Assembly (NCBI GenBank): GCA_030530845.1
Contig: JAUMUE010000021.1
Coordinates: forward strand, 1 to 32,148
Direction of reading: 5' to 3'
DNA from: Limosilactobacillus sp.
GTDB lineage: Bacteria > Bacillota > Bacilli > Lactobacillales > Lactobacillaceae
Length of the DNA: 32,148 bases
Of the stretch, positions 23,476 through 32,148 are shown piece after piece (positions within the stretch are counted from its first letter, which is position 1; each line of letters opens with the position of its first letter). The notes beneath the pieces were generated by a model, which had not been told where the DNA came from, searched no databases, and saw only the letters and a program-made list of their open reading frames with translations. The position numbers and the translations under genes were made by a program.

Positions 23476-23559
23476 GCTCAAAAGTTGGATTTTGGACCAT
23501 TTGTAATCAAAATGTAACATTTAAATGAGCTCACCCAACAAATTAGAGAGGTGAACAGT

Positions 23560-26500
23560 TTGGCCGGACATTTAATTAAAAGCGGTAAGCACCGTACCCG
23601 TCGTAGTTACTCCCGAATCAAAGAAGTTCTCGAGTTGCCTAACTTAATTGAAATCCAAACCGATTCTTACAATTGGTTCATGGATAAAGGTCTTCGGGAA
23701 ATGTTTGATGACATTATGCCAATTGATGATTTTCAAGGTAAGCTTTCTTTGGAATTCGTTGATTATCAACTTTTAGAACCTAAGTACACTGTTGCTGAAG
23801 CACGTGAACACGATGCTAATTACTCAGCACCACTTCACGTTACTTTGCGTTTAACAAACCACGAAACTGGTGAAATCAAGTCACAAGACGTCTTCTTTGG
23901 TGATTTCCCATTGATGACTGATCAAGGTACCTTCATTATCAACGGTGCCGAACGTGTTATTGTTTCTCAATTAGTGCGTTCTCCTGGTGTCTACTACAGC
24001 GAAGAAGACGGTAAGAATGGTCGGCCAAGCTTCGGCGCTACGTTTATTCCAAACCGTGGTGCATGGCTTGAATACGAAACTGATGCAAAGAACATTTCAT
24101 ACGTTCGCATCGACCGTACTCGTAAGCTGCCAATGACTGAATTAATTCGTGCCCTCGGTTTCGGTTCTGATGACGAAATCGTTGAAATGTTTGGTAACGA
24201 AAGCGAAACTCTTTCATTGACCTTAGACAAGGATGTTCACAAGAATGCCGAAGATTCACGTGTTGAAGAATCATTAAAGGACATTTACGAACGTCTCCGT
24301 CCAGGTGAACCAAAGACCGCTGACTCAGCTCGTAACTTGCTGACAGCTCGTTTCTTTGATCCAAAGCGTTACGACATGGCTCCAGTTGGTCGTTACAAGA
24401 CTGACAAGAAGCTTATGCTCAAGTACCGTCTCCTGGGTCAAACCCTTGCCGAAACTCTTGCTGATCCAGATACTGGTGAAGTTCTGGCTCAAAAGGGTGA
24501 CACTATCGACAAGGAAGCTCTTAAGAAGTTAGAACCTTACTTGGATCGTGACGACTTCAAGATGGTTACTTACACTCCATCTGACGAAGCTGTTGTCACT
24601 GAACCAGTTAAGCTTCAAAAGATTCTTGTATACTCCAAGGAAGATCCAGAACGCGTTGTTCCTATCATTGGTAACGGCCACATCTCATTGGAATACAAGC
24701 ACATCCAAACCGCTGATATCCTTGCATCATTGAACTACTTCTTCAACTTGCAAGAAGGTATCGGCTCCACAGATGACATCGACCACTTGGGTAACCGTCG
24801 TATCCGTTCTGTTGGTGAATTACTTCAAAACCAATTCCGGATCGGTCTTGCTCGTATGGAACGTGTTGTTCGTGAACGTATGTCAATTCAAGATCCAGAT
24901 ACTGTGACTCCACAACAATTGATCAACATCCGTCCAGTTGTTGCTTCAATCAAGGAATTCTTTGGTTCCTCACAACTTTCACAGTTCATGGACCAAACCA
25001 ACCCACTGGGTGAATTGACCCACAAGCGTCGTCTTTCAGCCCTTGGTCCTGGTGGTTTGACTCGTGACCGTGCCGGATATGAAGTTCGTGACGTTCACTA
25101 TACTCACTACGGCCGTATGTGCCCAATCGAAACTCCAGAAGGTCCTAACATCGGTCTGATCAACAGTCTTTCCTCATACGCACGTGTTAACAAGTATGGT
25201 TTTGTTGAAACTCCATACCGTCGTGTTTCATGGAAGACTCACAAGGTTACCGAAAAGATCGATTACCTTACTGCCGACGAAGAAGATAACTTTGTGATTG
25301 CACAGGCAAACTCTCCACTTACTGAAGACGGTGCCTTTGTTGATGACCAAGTTATGGCTCGTGACAAGGATGAATCTGTTGAAACTAGCGTAGAAAACGT
25401 TGACTACATGGACGTTTCTCCTAAGCAAGTAGTTTCTGTCGCTTCAGCATGTATTCCTTTCCTTGAAAACGATGACTCCAACCGTGCCTTGATGGGTGCC
25501 AACATGCAACGTCAAGCGGTTCCTTTGATCAACCCACACGCTCCATTGGTAAGTACTGGTATTGATTACAAGGCTGCTCACGATTCAGGTGTTGCTTTGA
25601 TTGCTAAGAAGCCTGGTACTGTTGAATACGTTGACGCTCGTGAAATTCGTGTTCGTGAAGAAGACGGCACGTTGGACACTTACAAGTTGATGAAGTTCCG
25701 TCGTTCAAACGGTGGTAAGAACTACAACCAACGTCCAATCGTTAAGCTCGGTGAACACATCGATGCTGATGATGTATTGGCTGACGGTCCATCAATGGAA
25801 GAAGGGGAATTGGCTCTTGGTCAAAACCCACTGATCGCCTTCATGACTTGGCAAGGTTACAACTTCGAAGATGCCATCGCCATCAATGAACGCCTTGTTA
25901 AGGATGACGTCTACACTTCAATTCACATCGAATCATACGAATCCGAAGCTCGTGAAACTAAGCTTGGACCTGAAGAAATGACTCGGGAAATTCCAAACGT
26001 TGGTGACGACGCACTTAAGGACCTCGATGAAGACGGTGTTGTTCGTGTCGGTGCCGAAGTTAATGATGGTGACATCCTGGTAGGTAAGGTTACTCCAAAG
26101 GGTATGACTGATCTTTCTGCCGAAGAACGTCTGCTTCACGCTATCTTTGGTGAAAAGTCACGTGAAGTTCGTGATACTTCTCTCCGTGTTCCTCACGGTG
26201 GTGGCGGTATCGTTCAAGATGTTAAGGTCTTCACTCGTGAAAACGGGGATGAACTTGCACCTGGTGTTAACACCATGGTACGTGTTTACATCGCTCAAAA
26301 GCGTAAGATCCAAGTTGGTGACAAGATGTCAGGTCGTCACGGTAACAAGGGTACTGTTTCTATCGTTGTTCCTGAAGAAGATATGCCATACATGCCAGAT
26401 GGTACTCCAATCGACATCATGTTGAGTCCGATGGGTGTGCCTAGTCGTATGAACATTGGTCAGCTGCTTGAATTGCACCTTGGTATGGCTGCTAAGCGTC

Positions 26501-27144
26501 TTGGTATTCACATGGCTACTCCAGTATTTGATGGTGCCACTGATAAGGACGTTTGGGATGCTGTTCGTGAATCTGGTTTCCCAGAAGATGGTAAGACAAT
26601 TCTTTACGACGGTCGTACTGGTGAACCATTCGAAAACCGGATTGCCGTTGGTTCAATGCACTACCTTAAGTTAGCCCACATGGTTGACGATAAGATCCAC
26701 GCACGTTCCACTGGTCCTTACTCACTGGTTACTCAACAACCTCTTGGTGGTAAGGCTCAATTCGGTGGTCAGCGTTTCGGTGAAATGGAAGTTTGGGCTC
26801 TTGAAGCTTACGGTGCTGCATACACCCTTCAAGAAATCCTTACTTACAAGTCAGATGATACTGTTGGTCGTGTACGGACTTACGACGCCATCATCAATGG
26901 TGAATCAATTCCTAAGCCTGGTGTTCCAGAATCATTCCGTGTTCTGGTTAAGGAATTACAAGCACTTGGTTTGGATATGAAGGTTCTCGATGGCAACCAA
27001 GAAGAAGTTCAATTAAAGAACATGGATGAAGATGACTCTGAAGTTGTTAGCGTTGATGCACTTGCTAAGTACGCTGCACAACACAACCCAGAAGCTAGTG
27101 ATGTTGAACAAACAACACAATCTTCAACCACGGAAGATAATTAA
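23560..27144 (+). CDS. rpoB: RNA polymerase beta subunit RpoB
   Basis: A 1194-residue beta subunit of RNA polymerase. The rifampicin region is of the sensitive type: [22 protein letters not shown]. The catalytic-core segment [16 protein letters not shown] and the C-terminal [24 protein letters not shown] are present; an acidic tail ends the protein. I start at TTG 23560 ([20 protein letters not shown]), matching lactobacillar RpoB, with GAGAGGTGA 6 bases upstream; the in-frame GTG at 23551 is part of that ribosome site. Unlike in Bacillus, rplJ-rplL do not lie upstream; clpC and a TetR gene do. It is co-transcribed with rpoC. Confidence 0.98.
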   Translation: MAGHLIKSGKHRTRRSYSRIKEVLELPNLIEIQTDSYNWFMDKGLREMFDDIMPIDDFQGKLSLEFVDYQLLEPKYTVAEAREHDANYSAPLHVTLRLTNHETGEIKSQDVFFGDFPLMTDQGTFIINGAERVIVSQLVRSPGVYYSEEDGKNGRPSFGATFIPNRGAWLEYETDAKNISYVRIDRTRKLPMTELIRALGFGSDDEIVEMFGNESETLSLTLDKDVHKNAEDSRVEESLKDIYERLRPGEPKTADSARNLLTARFFDPKRYDMAPVGRYKTDKKLMLKYRLLGQTLAETLADPDTGEVLAQKGDTIDKEALKKLEPYLDRDDFKMVTYTPSDEAVVTEPVKLQKILVYSKEDPERVVPIIGNGHISLEYKHIQTADILASLNYFFNLQEGIGSTDDIDHLGNRRIRSVGELLQNQFRIGLARMERVVRERMSIQDPDTVTPQQLINIRPVVASIKEFFGSSQLSQFMDQTNPLGELTHKRRLSALGPGGLTRDRAGYEVRDVHYTHYGRMCPIETPEGPNIGLINSLSSYARVNKYGFVETPYRRVSWKTHKVTEKIDYLTADEEDNFVIAQANSPLTEDGAFVDDQVMARDKDESVETSVENVDYMDVSPKQVVSVASACIPFLENDDSNRALMGANMQRQAVPLINPHAPLVSTGIDYKAAHDSGVALIAKKPGTVEYVDAREIRVREEDGTLDTYKLMKFRRSNGGKNYNQRPIVKLGEHIDADDVLADGPSMEEGELALGQNPLIAFMTWQGYNFEDAIAINERLVKDDVYTSIHIESYESEARETKLGPEEMTREIPNVGDDALKDLDEDGVVRVGAEVNDGDILVGKVTPKGMTDLSAEERLLHAIFGEKSREVRDTSLRVPHGGGGIVQDVKVFTRENGDELAPGVNTMVRVYIAQKRKIQVGDKMSGRHGNKGTVSIVVPEEDMPYMPDGTPIDIMLSPMGVPSRMNIGQLLELHLGMAAKRLGIHMATPVFDGATDKDVWDAVRESGFPEDGKTILYDGRTGEPFENRIAVGSMHYLKLAHMVDDKIHARSTGPYSLVTQQPLGGKAQFGGQRFGEMEVWALEAYGAAYTLQEILTYKSDDTVGRVRTYDAIINGESIPKPGVPESFRVLVKELQALGLDMKVLDGNQEEVQLKNMDEDDSEVVSVDALAKYAAQHNPEASDVEQTTQSSTTEDN

Positions 27145-27196
27145 TAAGTATTTTTAGTTCTTCGCTCAAGCATTAGGAAATAAGGAGGATCATCCT

Positions 27197-30100
27197 TTGA
27201 TTGATGTCAATAAATTTGAAAGCATGCAGATCGGTCTGGCATCTCCAGATAAGATCCGTAGTTGGTCATACGGTGAAGTAAAGAAGCCTGAAACCATCAA
27301 CTACCGGACATTGAAGCCAGAAAAGCAAGGTCTGTTTGATGAACGAATCTTTGGGCCAACTAAGGACTACGAATGTGCTTGTGGTAAGTACAAGCGTGTT
27401 CGCTACAAGGGTCGTGTCTGTGACCGCTGTGGTGTTGAAGTCACTAGTTCTAAAGTTCGTCGTGAACGGATGGGTCACATTGAATTGGCCGCTCCCGTTT
27501 CACACATTTGGTACTTTAAGGGTATCCCAAGTCGGATGGGCTTAGCTCTTGATATGAGCCCACGTTCACTTGAAGAAGTCATCTACTTCGCTTCGTACGT
27601 TGTTCTTGACCCAGGTGACACTCCACTTGAAAAGAAGCAATTGCTCTCAGAAGCAGAATACCGTGACAAGAAGGCTGAATTCGGTGACCGTTTCACTGCT
27701 GAAATGGGTGCTGACGCTATTAAGAAGCTTCTTGCCGACGTTGACTTGGAAAAGGAAACTGCTGAATTAAAGGCCGAATTGAAGGAAGCTACTGGTCAAA
27801 AGCGTACCCGTGCTATCCGTCGTTTGGACATTTTGGAAGCATTCTTCAAGTCTGGTAACAAGCCAGAATGGATGGTTATGGATGTTATTCCAGTTATGCC
27901 ACCTGACTTGCGTCCAATGGTACAACTTGAAGGTGGCCGTTTCGCTACCTCTGATTTGAACGACCTTTACCGTCGTGTTATCAACCGTAACAACCGTCTT
28001 AAGCGTCTGTTGAAGTTGCAAGCACCTGGTATCATCGTTCAAAACGAAAAGCGGATGTTACAAGAAGCCGTTGACGCACTGATCGATAACGGTCGTCGCG
28101 GTCGTCCTGTTGCCGGTCCTGGTAACCGTCCACTGAAGTCCTTGTCACACCTTCTTAAGGGTAAGCAAGGTCGTTTCCGTCAAAACTTGCTCGGTAAGCG
28201 TGTCGACTACTCTGGTCGTTCCGTTATCGATGTTGGTCCATCACTCAAGATGAACCAAATGGGTCTGCCAGTTCCAATGGCTCTTGAATTGTTCAAGCCA
28301 TTCATCATGCACGAACTGGTTAAGCGCGGTATGTCAGCTAACGTTAAGGCTGCTAAGCGTAAGATCGACCGTCATGACGATGATGTCTTTGACGTATTGG
28401 AAGACGTAATTAAAGAACACCCAGTATTGCTTAACCGGGCACCTACCTTGCACCGTCTTGGTATCCAAGCCTTCGAACCAATCCTGGTTTCTGGTAAGTC
28501 AATGCGTCTTCACCCACTGGTATGTTCAGCCTACAACGCCGATTTCGACGGTGATCAAATGGCCATCCACGTACCATTGTCTGACGAAGCACAAGCTGAA
28601 GCACGTCTGCTGATGCTTGCCGCTCACCACATTTTGAGTCCTCGTGACGGTGAACCTATCGTGGCTCCATCACAGGATATGGTTATCGGTAACTACTACA
28701 TGACCACTGAAGATAAGGGTCGTGAAGGTGAAGGTATGATCTTCAAGAACACCGATGAAGCCGAAATGGCATACAAGAACGGTTATGTAGCACTTCAAAC
28801 TCGTGTCGGTGTCGAAGTTGCATCACTTTCTGAAAAGCCATTTACCGATGAACAACGTAACAAGATTATGGTTACTTCAGTTGGTAAGCTCCTCTTCAAC
28901 CGGATCACTCCAGCTGACTTTACCTACGTAAACGAACCAACTGATGCTAATATTCACAATGGTGTTGACGACAAGTACTTCCTTGAACCTGGTCAAGACA
29001 TCCACGAATACTTAGAAAATGCACCACTGGTTCCACCATTCAAGAAGGGCTTCTTATCTGACCTTGTTGCCGAAGTTTACAAGCAATACAAGGTTACTAA
29101 GACTTCCCAATTCCTTGACCGTTTGAAGGACCTTGGTTACTACGAATCAACCATCTCTGGTTTGACTACTGCCATGTCCGATATCCACGATTTACCTGAA
29201 AAGCCAGAAATCATCCAACGTGCTCGTAAGCAAGTTTCATTGATTACTAAGCAATTCCGTCGTGGTTTGATCACTGATGACGAACGGTACGAACGTGTTA
29301 TCGGTGCTTGGAACGATGCCAAGGATGAAGTACAAAACAAGCTGATCGAACACATGGACATCCACAACCCAATCAACATGATGTCTGACTCCGGTGCCCG
29401 TGGTAACATCTCTAACTTTACCCAACTTGCCGGTATGCGTGGTTTGATGGCTTCTCCAAACGGTAAGATCATGGAATTGCCTGTCCTTTCTAACTTCTAT
29501 GAAGGTCTTTCAGTTCTGGAAATGTTCTTATCATCACACGGTGCTCGTAAGGGTATGACTGATACTGCCTTGAAGACTGCCAACTCAGGTTACTTAACTC
29601 GTCGTCTGGTTGATGTGGCTCAAGACGTTGTTGTTCGTGAAAAGGACTGTGGTACCGACCGTGGTCTTGATGTTACTGCTATTACTAACGGTAACGAAAT
29701 GATCGAACCATTGTATGACCGTATCATGGGTCGTTACACAATGAAGTCTGTCTTTGACCCTGAAACTGGCGAAAAGATTTGTGACAAGAATGTCCTCGTT
29801 GACGAAGACATGGCACAAAAGATTGTTGACGCCGGTGTTAAGAAGGTTACTATCCGTTCCGCATTCACTTGTAACACTGAACACGGTGTTTGTGAACGTT
29901 GCTACGGTCGTAACGCCGCAACCGGTGACCGTGTAGAAGCCGGTGAAGCTGTTGGTACTGTTGCCGCTCAATCAATCGGTGAACCGGGTACTCAACTTAC
30001 TCTTCGTAACTTCCACACTGGTGGTGTTGCCGGTAACGACGATATCACTCAAGGTCTTCCTCGTGTGCAAGAAATCGTGGAAGCACGTAATCCTAAGGGT

Positions 30101-30826
30101 CGTGCTACGATTACTGAAGTTACTGGTGAAGTTGAATCAATCGAAGAAAACCCAGCAGAACGTACTAAGGAAGTTACTGTTAAGGGTGAAACTGATACCC
30201 GTACTTACACATTGCCAATCACTGCACGTATGCGTGTAGCTGAAGGTGACTTTATCCACCGTGGTACAGCACTTAACGATGGTTCAATTGATCCAAAGGA
30301 ATTGATCCAAGTTCGCGATGTTCTTTCAACCGAAACATACTTGCTTTCACAAGTTCAAGGTGTTTACCGTATGCAGGGTATCGACTTGCTCGATAAGCAC
30401 GTTGAAATCATGATTCGTCAAATGTTACGGAAGATGCGGATTATGGATCCAGGTGACACTGATCTTCTTCCTGGTCAACTCCTGGACATTAGCCAATTCC
30501 GTGATGCTAACAAGGATACTCTTTACGCTGGTGGTGTTCCTGCTACCGCTCGTCCAGTTATCCTTGGTATCACTAAGGCTGCTCTTGAAACCAACAGTTT
30601 CCTTTCCGCTGCTTCATTCCAAGAAACTACTCGTGTCTTGACCGATGCAGCCATCCGTGGAAAGAACGATCCACTTGTTGGTCTTAAGGAAAATGTTATC
30701 ATTGGTAAGATCATCCCAGCCGGTACTGGTATGGGCACTTACCGCAACATTAAGCCAAAAGAAGTTAGCGTTGCTGCTTACTCCATCAAGGACCTCGAAG
30801 CCCAATTGAAGGAAGAAGACAACTAA
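27197..30826 (+). CDS. rpoC: RNA polymerase beta' subunit RpoC
   Basis: A 1209-residue beta' subunit, full length. The N-terminal zinc site has C60, C62, C75 and C78. The catalytic magnesium motif NADFDGD is at residues 447-453, and the second zinc cysteines lie in [14 protein letters not shown]. The trigger-loop region follows [21 protein letters not shown]. The start is TTG at 27197 ([10 protein letters not shown]), with TAAGGAGG 8 bases upstream. It lies 52 bases after rpoB with no terminator between them, so the two form one transcript ended by the hairpin at 30849-30883. Confidence 0.98.
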   Translation: MIDVNKFESMQIGLASPDKIRSWSYGEVKKPETINYRTLKPEKQGLFDERIFGPTKDYECACGKYKRVRYKGRVCDRCGVEVTSSKVRRERMGHIELAAPVSHIWYFKGIPSRMGLALDMSPRSLEEVIYFASYVVLDPGDTPLEKKQLLSEAEYRDKKAEFGDRFTAEMGADAIKKLLADVDLEKETAELKAELKEATGQKRTRAIRRLDILEAFFKSGNKPEWMVMDVIPVMPPDLRPMVQLEGGRFATSDLNDLYRRVINRNNRLKRLLKLQAPGIIVQNEKRMLQEAVDALIDNGRRGRPVAGPGNRPLKSLSHLLKGKQGRFRQNLLGKRVDYSGRSVIDVGPSLKMNQMGLPVPMALELFKPFIMHELVKRGMSANVKAAKRKIDRHDDDVFDVLEDVIKEHPVLLNRAPTLHRLGIQAFEPILVSGKSMRLHPLVCSAYNADFDGDQMAIHVPLSDEAQAEARLLMLAAHHILSPRDGEPIVAPSQDMVIGNYYMTTEDKGREGEGMIFKNTDEAEMAYKNGYVALQTRVGVEVASLSEKPFTDEQRNKIMVTSVGKLLFNRITPADFTYVNEPTDANIHNGVDDKYFLEPGQDIHEYLENAPLVPPFKKGFLSDLVAEVYKQYKVTKTSQFLDRLKDLGYYESTISGLTTAMSDIHDLPEKPEIIQRARKQVSLITKQFRRGLITDDERYERVIGAWNDAKDEVQNKLIEHMDIHNPINMMSDSGARGNISNFTQLAGMRGLMASPNGKIMELPVLSNFYEGLSVLEMFLSSHGARKGMTDTALKTANSGYLTRRLVDVAQDVVVREKDCGTDRGLDVTAITNGNEMIEPLYDRIMGRYTMKSVFDPETGEKICDKNVLVDEDMAQKIVDAGVKKVTIRSAFTCNTEHGVCERCYGRNAATGDRVEAGEAVGTVAAQSIGEPGTQLTLRNFHTGGVAGNDDITQGLPRVQEIVEARNPKGRATITEVTGEVESIEENPAERTKEVTVKGETDTRTYTLPITARMRVAEGDFIHRGTALNDGSIDPKELIQVRDVLSTETYLLSQVQGVYRMQGIDLLDKHVEIMIRQMLRKMRIMDPGDTDLLPGQLLDISQFRDANKDTLYAGGVPATARPVILGITKAALETNSFLSAASFQETTRVLTDAAIRGKNDPLVGLKENVIIGKIIPAGTGMGTYRNIKPKEVSVAAYSIKDLEAQLKEEDN

Positions 30827-30848
30827 ACTAACTTGTTGAAAAATAAAT

Positions 30849-30883
30849 AAAGGGCCATGGCATGATCGTCATGGTCCTTTTAC
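30849..30883 (+). terminator. Intrinsic terminator of rpoB-rpoC
   Basis: AAGGGCCATG (30850-30859) pairs with CATGGTCCTT (30870-30879), one G-T, followed by TTTT-like bases. Confidence 0.8.
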
Positions 30884-30901
30884 TCTGAAAGAGGGAATAA
30901 G

Positions 30902-32062
30902 TTGGCAAATAAGTATAAAATTGAAATTCCAGCTTCGGCACTCAAGGAGGCAGGGATTGAAGAAGACGAAGAGCTTGTCCTCAACTTGACTCACAAGCAA
31001 TTCACCATCCGTCCGACAAACGCGATTGAACAGTTGCCTCAGATTCACATCCTGTCCTACATTATTCCAGCGATATTAACGACTGTGATGTTTATGATTT
31101 ATTGGAAACACCAGTCGATTACCCAGGTAGCGTTGAACGGACGCAACAATTCGATCGCCAACGCGTCAACCTTGTTGGGAACCGTCTGCGGCTTGTTGAT
31201 CTTTCTGATTGCTGCAATTTGGACTAAGACCCACCGCACTGGGCCAATCAAGGATATGTATTGGCGAAACATTCCGACGATCGTGATCTCAACTGGAATG
31301 ATCCTCGTCTTCTCCTTCTACGCGGCGTTTTGGCTGTTAGGGGAGATGTTTAAGGACGCCAGCTTTGATATCTACACGTCATCCGTGATGATATTCATGG
31401 TCGTCTCTGCGGTCAATTACATCATGATCAACCTGGCAATGACGCTCACAACCAACGTGATCACGAACCTGCTGACGATCATGATTATCGGTGGAATGCT
31501 CTTCTCAATCTTGACTAATTCTAGTCGTGATTGGTGGCGTCACAATTTCAGTTTCCTCGGTACTGCGAAGAACACGGCCAGTTTCCAGTTCAACATCACT
31601 CTGATCTTCTCGGGGATCTTAATGGCTACCTTGGTTGACTACCTGTTCGTTAACCTCCACAAGCGCTACCGCAGAAAACGGGTTCTTGCACTGCGGATCC
31701 TGCTCTACGGACTTTCCGCGTGCGTGGCAGCCATTGGAATTTTTCCCAACGATCCGCAATACCACGTTCTCCACGACCGGATTTCGATGTGGCTTGTCTA
31801 CATTATCTTAATCCTGATTGGGGCGGTTAAATGGATCCTGCCGCGGGTCACTAAGCAATTTTTGACCATTTCATACACTATCGGGGTAGTGATGGGCTTG
31901 GAGTATATTGTGTTCAAACTCACTAGTTACCTGTCCCTGACCGCGTTTGAGCTCCTCGAATTTGGGCTCGCGTTTGGCTGGATTTTACTGCTATTTCAAA
32001 ATATCGAAAACCTTTCAAACTACGGGCAAAACCTGTTTATCGTAAAGGTCGAAGAAGAATAA
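30902..32062 (+). CDS. Membrane protein: AbrB-like N-terminal domain fused to DUF998
   Basis: A 386-residue protein. Residues about 5-38 align well with the swapped-hairpin domain of AbrB/SpoVT: IEIP, then ALKEAGI, then EEDEELVLNL and a final strand QFTIRPT, matching VVIP-ELRRTLGI-EKDALEI-IILKK of AbrB. From about 48 to 370 there are roughly eight to ten membrane helices; FPNDPQYHVLHDRISM (about 283-298) resembles the DUF998 signature. The function is unknown. The start is TTG at 30902 after GAGGGA. It follows the rpoC terminator by about 20 bases with no clear promoter, so it may rely on read-through from rpoBC. The AbrB similarity is by eye. Confidence 0.75.
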   Translation: MANKYKIEIPASALKEAGIEEDEELVLNLTHKQFTIRPTNAIEQLPQIHILSYIIPAILTTVMFMIYWKHQSITQVALNGRNNSIANASTLLGTVCGLLIFLIAAIWTKTHRTGPIKDMYWRNIPTIVISTGMILVFSFYAAFWLLGEMFKDASFDIYTSSVMIFMVVSAVNYIMINLAMTLTTNVITNLLTIMIIGGMLFSILTNSSRDWWRHNFSFLGTAKNTASFQFNITLIFSGILMATLVDYLFVNLHKRYRRKRVLALRILLYGLSACVAAIGIFPNDPQYHVLHDRISMWLVYIILILIGAVKWILPRVTKQFLTISYTIGVVMGLEYIVFKLTSYLSLTAFELLEFGLAFGWILLLFQNIENLSNYGQNLFIVKVEEE

Positions 32063-32064
32063 TC

Positions 32065-32098
32065 AAAAGGCTTGCTAGCACGTCTAGCGGGCCTTTTT
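32065..32098 (+). terminator. Intrinsic terminator of the AbrB-DUF998 gene
   Basis: AAAAGGC and GCTAG pair with CTAGC and GCCTTTT over a 5-base loop with a small internal mismatch, followed by a T run. The remaining 50 bases of the window show no gene. Confidence 0.85.
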
Positions 32099-32148
32099 GG
32101 CTCTTTGTCAAATCGTATTGGTGAAGAGTTATAGCTACCTCCAAAATG

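Noticed and set aside
23551..23559. GTG start for rpoB
   Set aside because: This GTG is part of the AGAGAGGTGA ribosome site; TTG at 23560 gives the conserved N-terminus MAGHL.
1..32148. Mobile elements, prophage or CRISPR
   Set aside because: No transposase, integrase, attachment-type repeats or regularly spaced repeats were seen; the tRNAs are not followed by integrase genes.

Overview
The window reads as a chromosomal segment of a low-to-moderate GC Gram-positive bacterium of the Lactobacillaceae. The neighbourhood ctsR-clpC (without mcsA/mcsB) followed by a TetR gene and rpoB-rpoC, the protein sequences, the AGGAGG-type ribosome sites, the frequent TTG/GTG starts and the extended -10 promoters all fit a heterofermentative Limosilactobacillus-like species. 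This is a family-level judgement by eye; the species is not determined. I see no insertion sequence, prophage, CRISPR array or plasmid function.

Layout. 1-2825: a drug-efflux MFS transporter translationally coupled to a DUF4811 membrane protein, divergent from a MerR regulator, with a perfect 27-bp palindrome between them. 2858-7195: RNase J with a structured leader, then a CPBP (CAAX-type) membrane protease and a TSUP permease. 7232-11165: a universal stress protein, then a metal-homeostasis island made of two tandem VIT/CCC1 transporters, a convergent CDF zinc-type exporter and a divergent DtxR/MntR-type regulator. 11242-12410: a PAP2 phosphatase and a GNAT acetyltransferase. 12391-14214: a lysine riboswitch controlling a LysP-type permease. 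14262-15490: a deoxynucleoside kinase and five tRNA genes (Val, Leu, Gly, Arg, Pro). 15595-19523: a soluble FMN/FAD fumarate-reductase-like flavoprotein, a small secreted matrixin-like metalloprotease and a zinc alcohol dehydrogenase; the flavoprotein and the dehydrogenase each have a Rex-like site upstream. 19588-22651: ctsR-clpC with a CtsR box. 22663-23324: a TetR regulator with its own inverted-repeat operator. 23342-30883: rpoB-rpoC behind a leader with an intrinsic terminator. 30902-32098: a membrane protein joining an AbrB-like hairpin domain to DUF998.

Most of the window is conserved housekeeping and transport, and I do not see an obvious new multi-gene system. The parts most worth follow-up are regulatory or architectural: the rpoBC leader attenuator, the palindrome shared by back-to-back promoters at 2289-2352, the Fur/PerR-like boxes and leader peptide in the metal island, the isolated tRNA-Pro with a T-stem mismatch, and the AbrB-DUF998 fusion.
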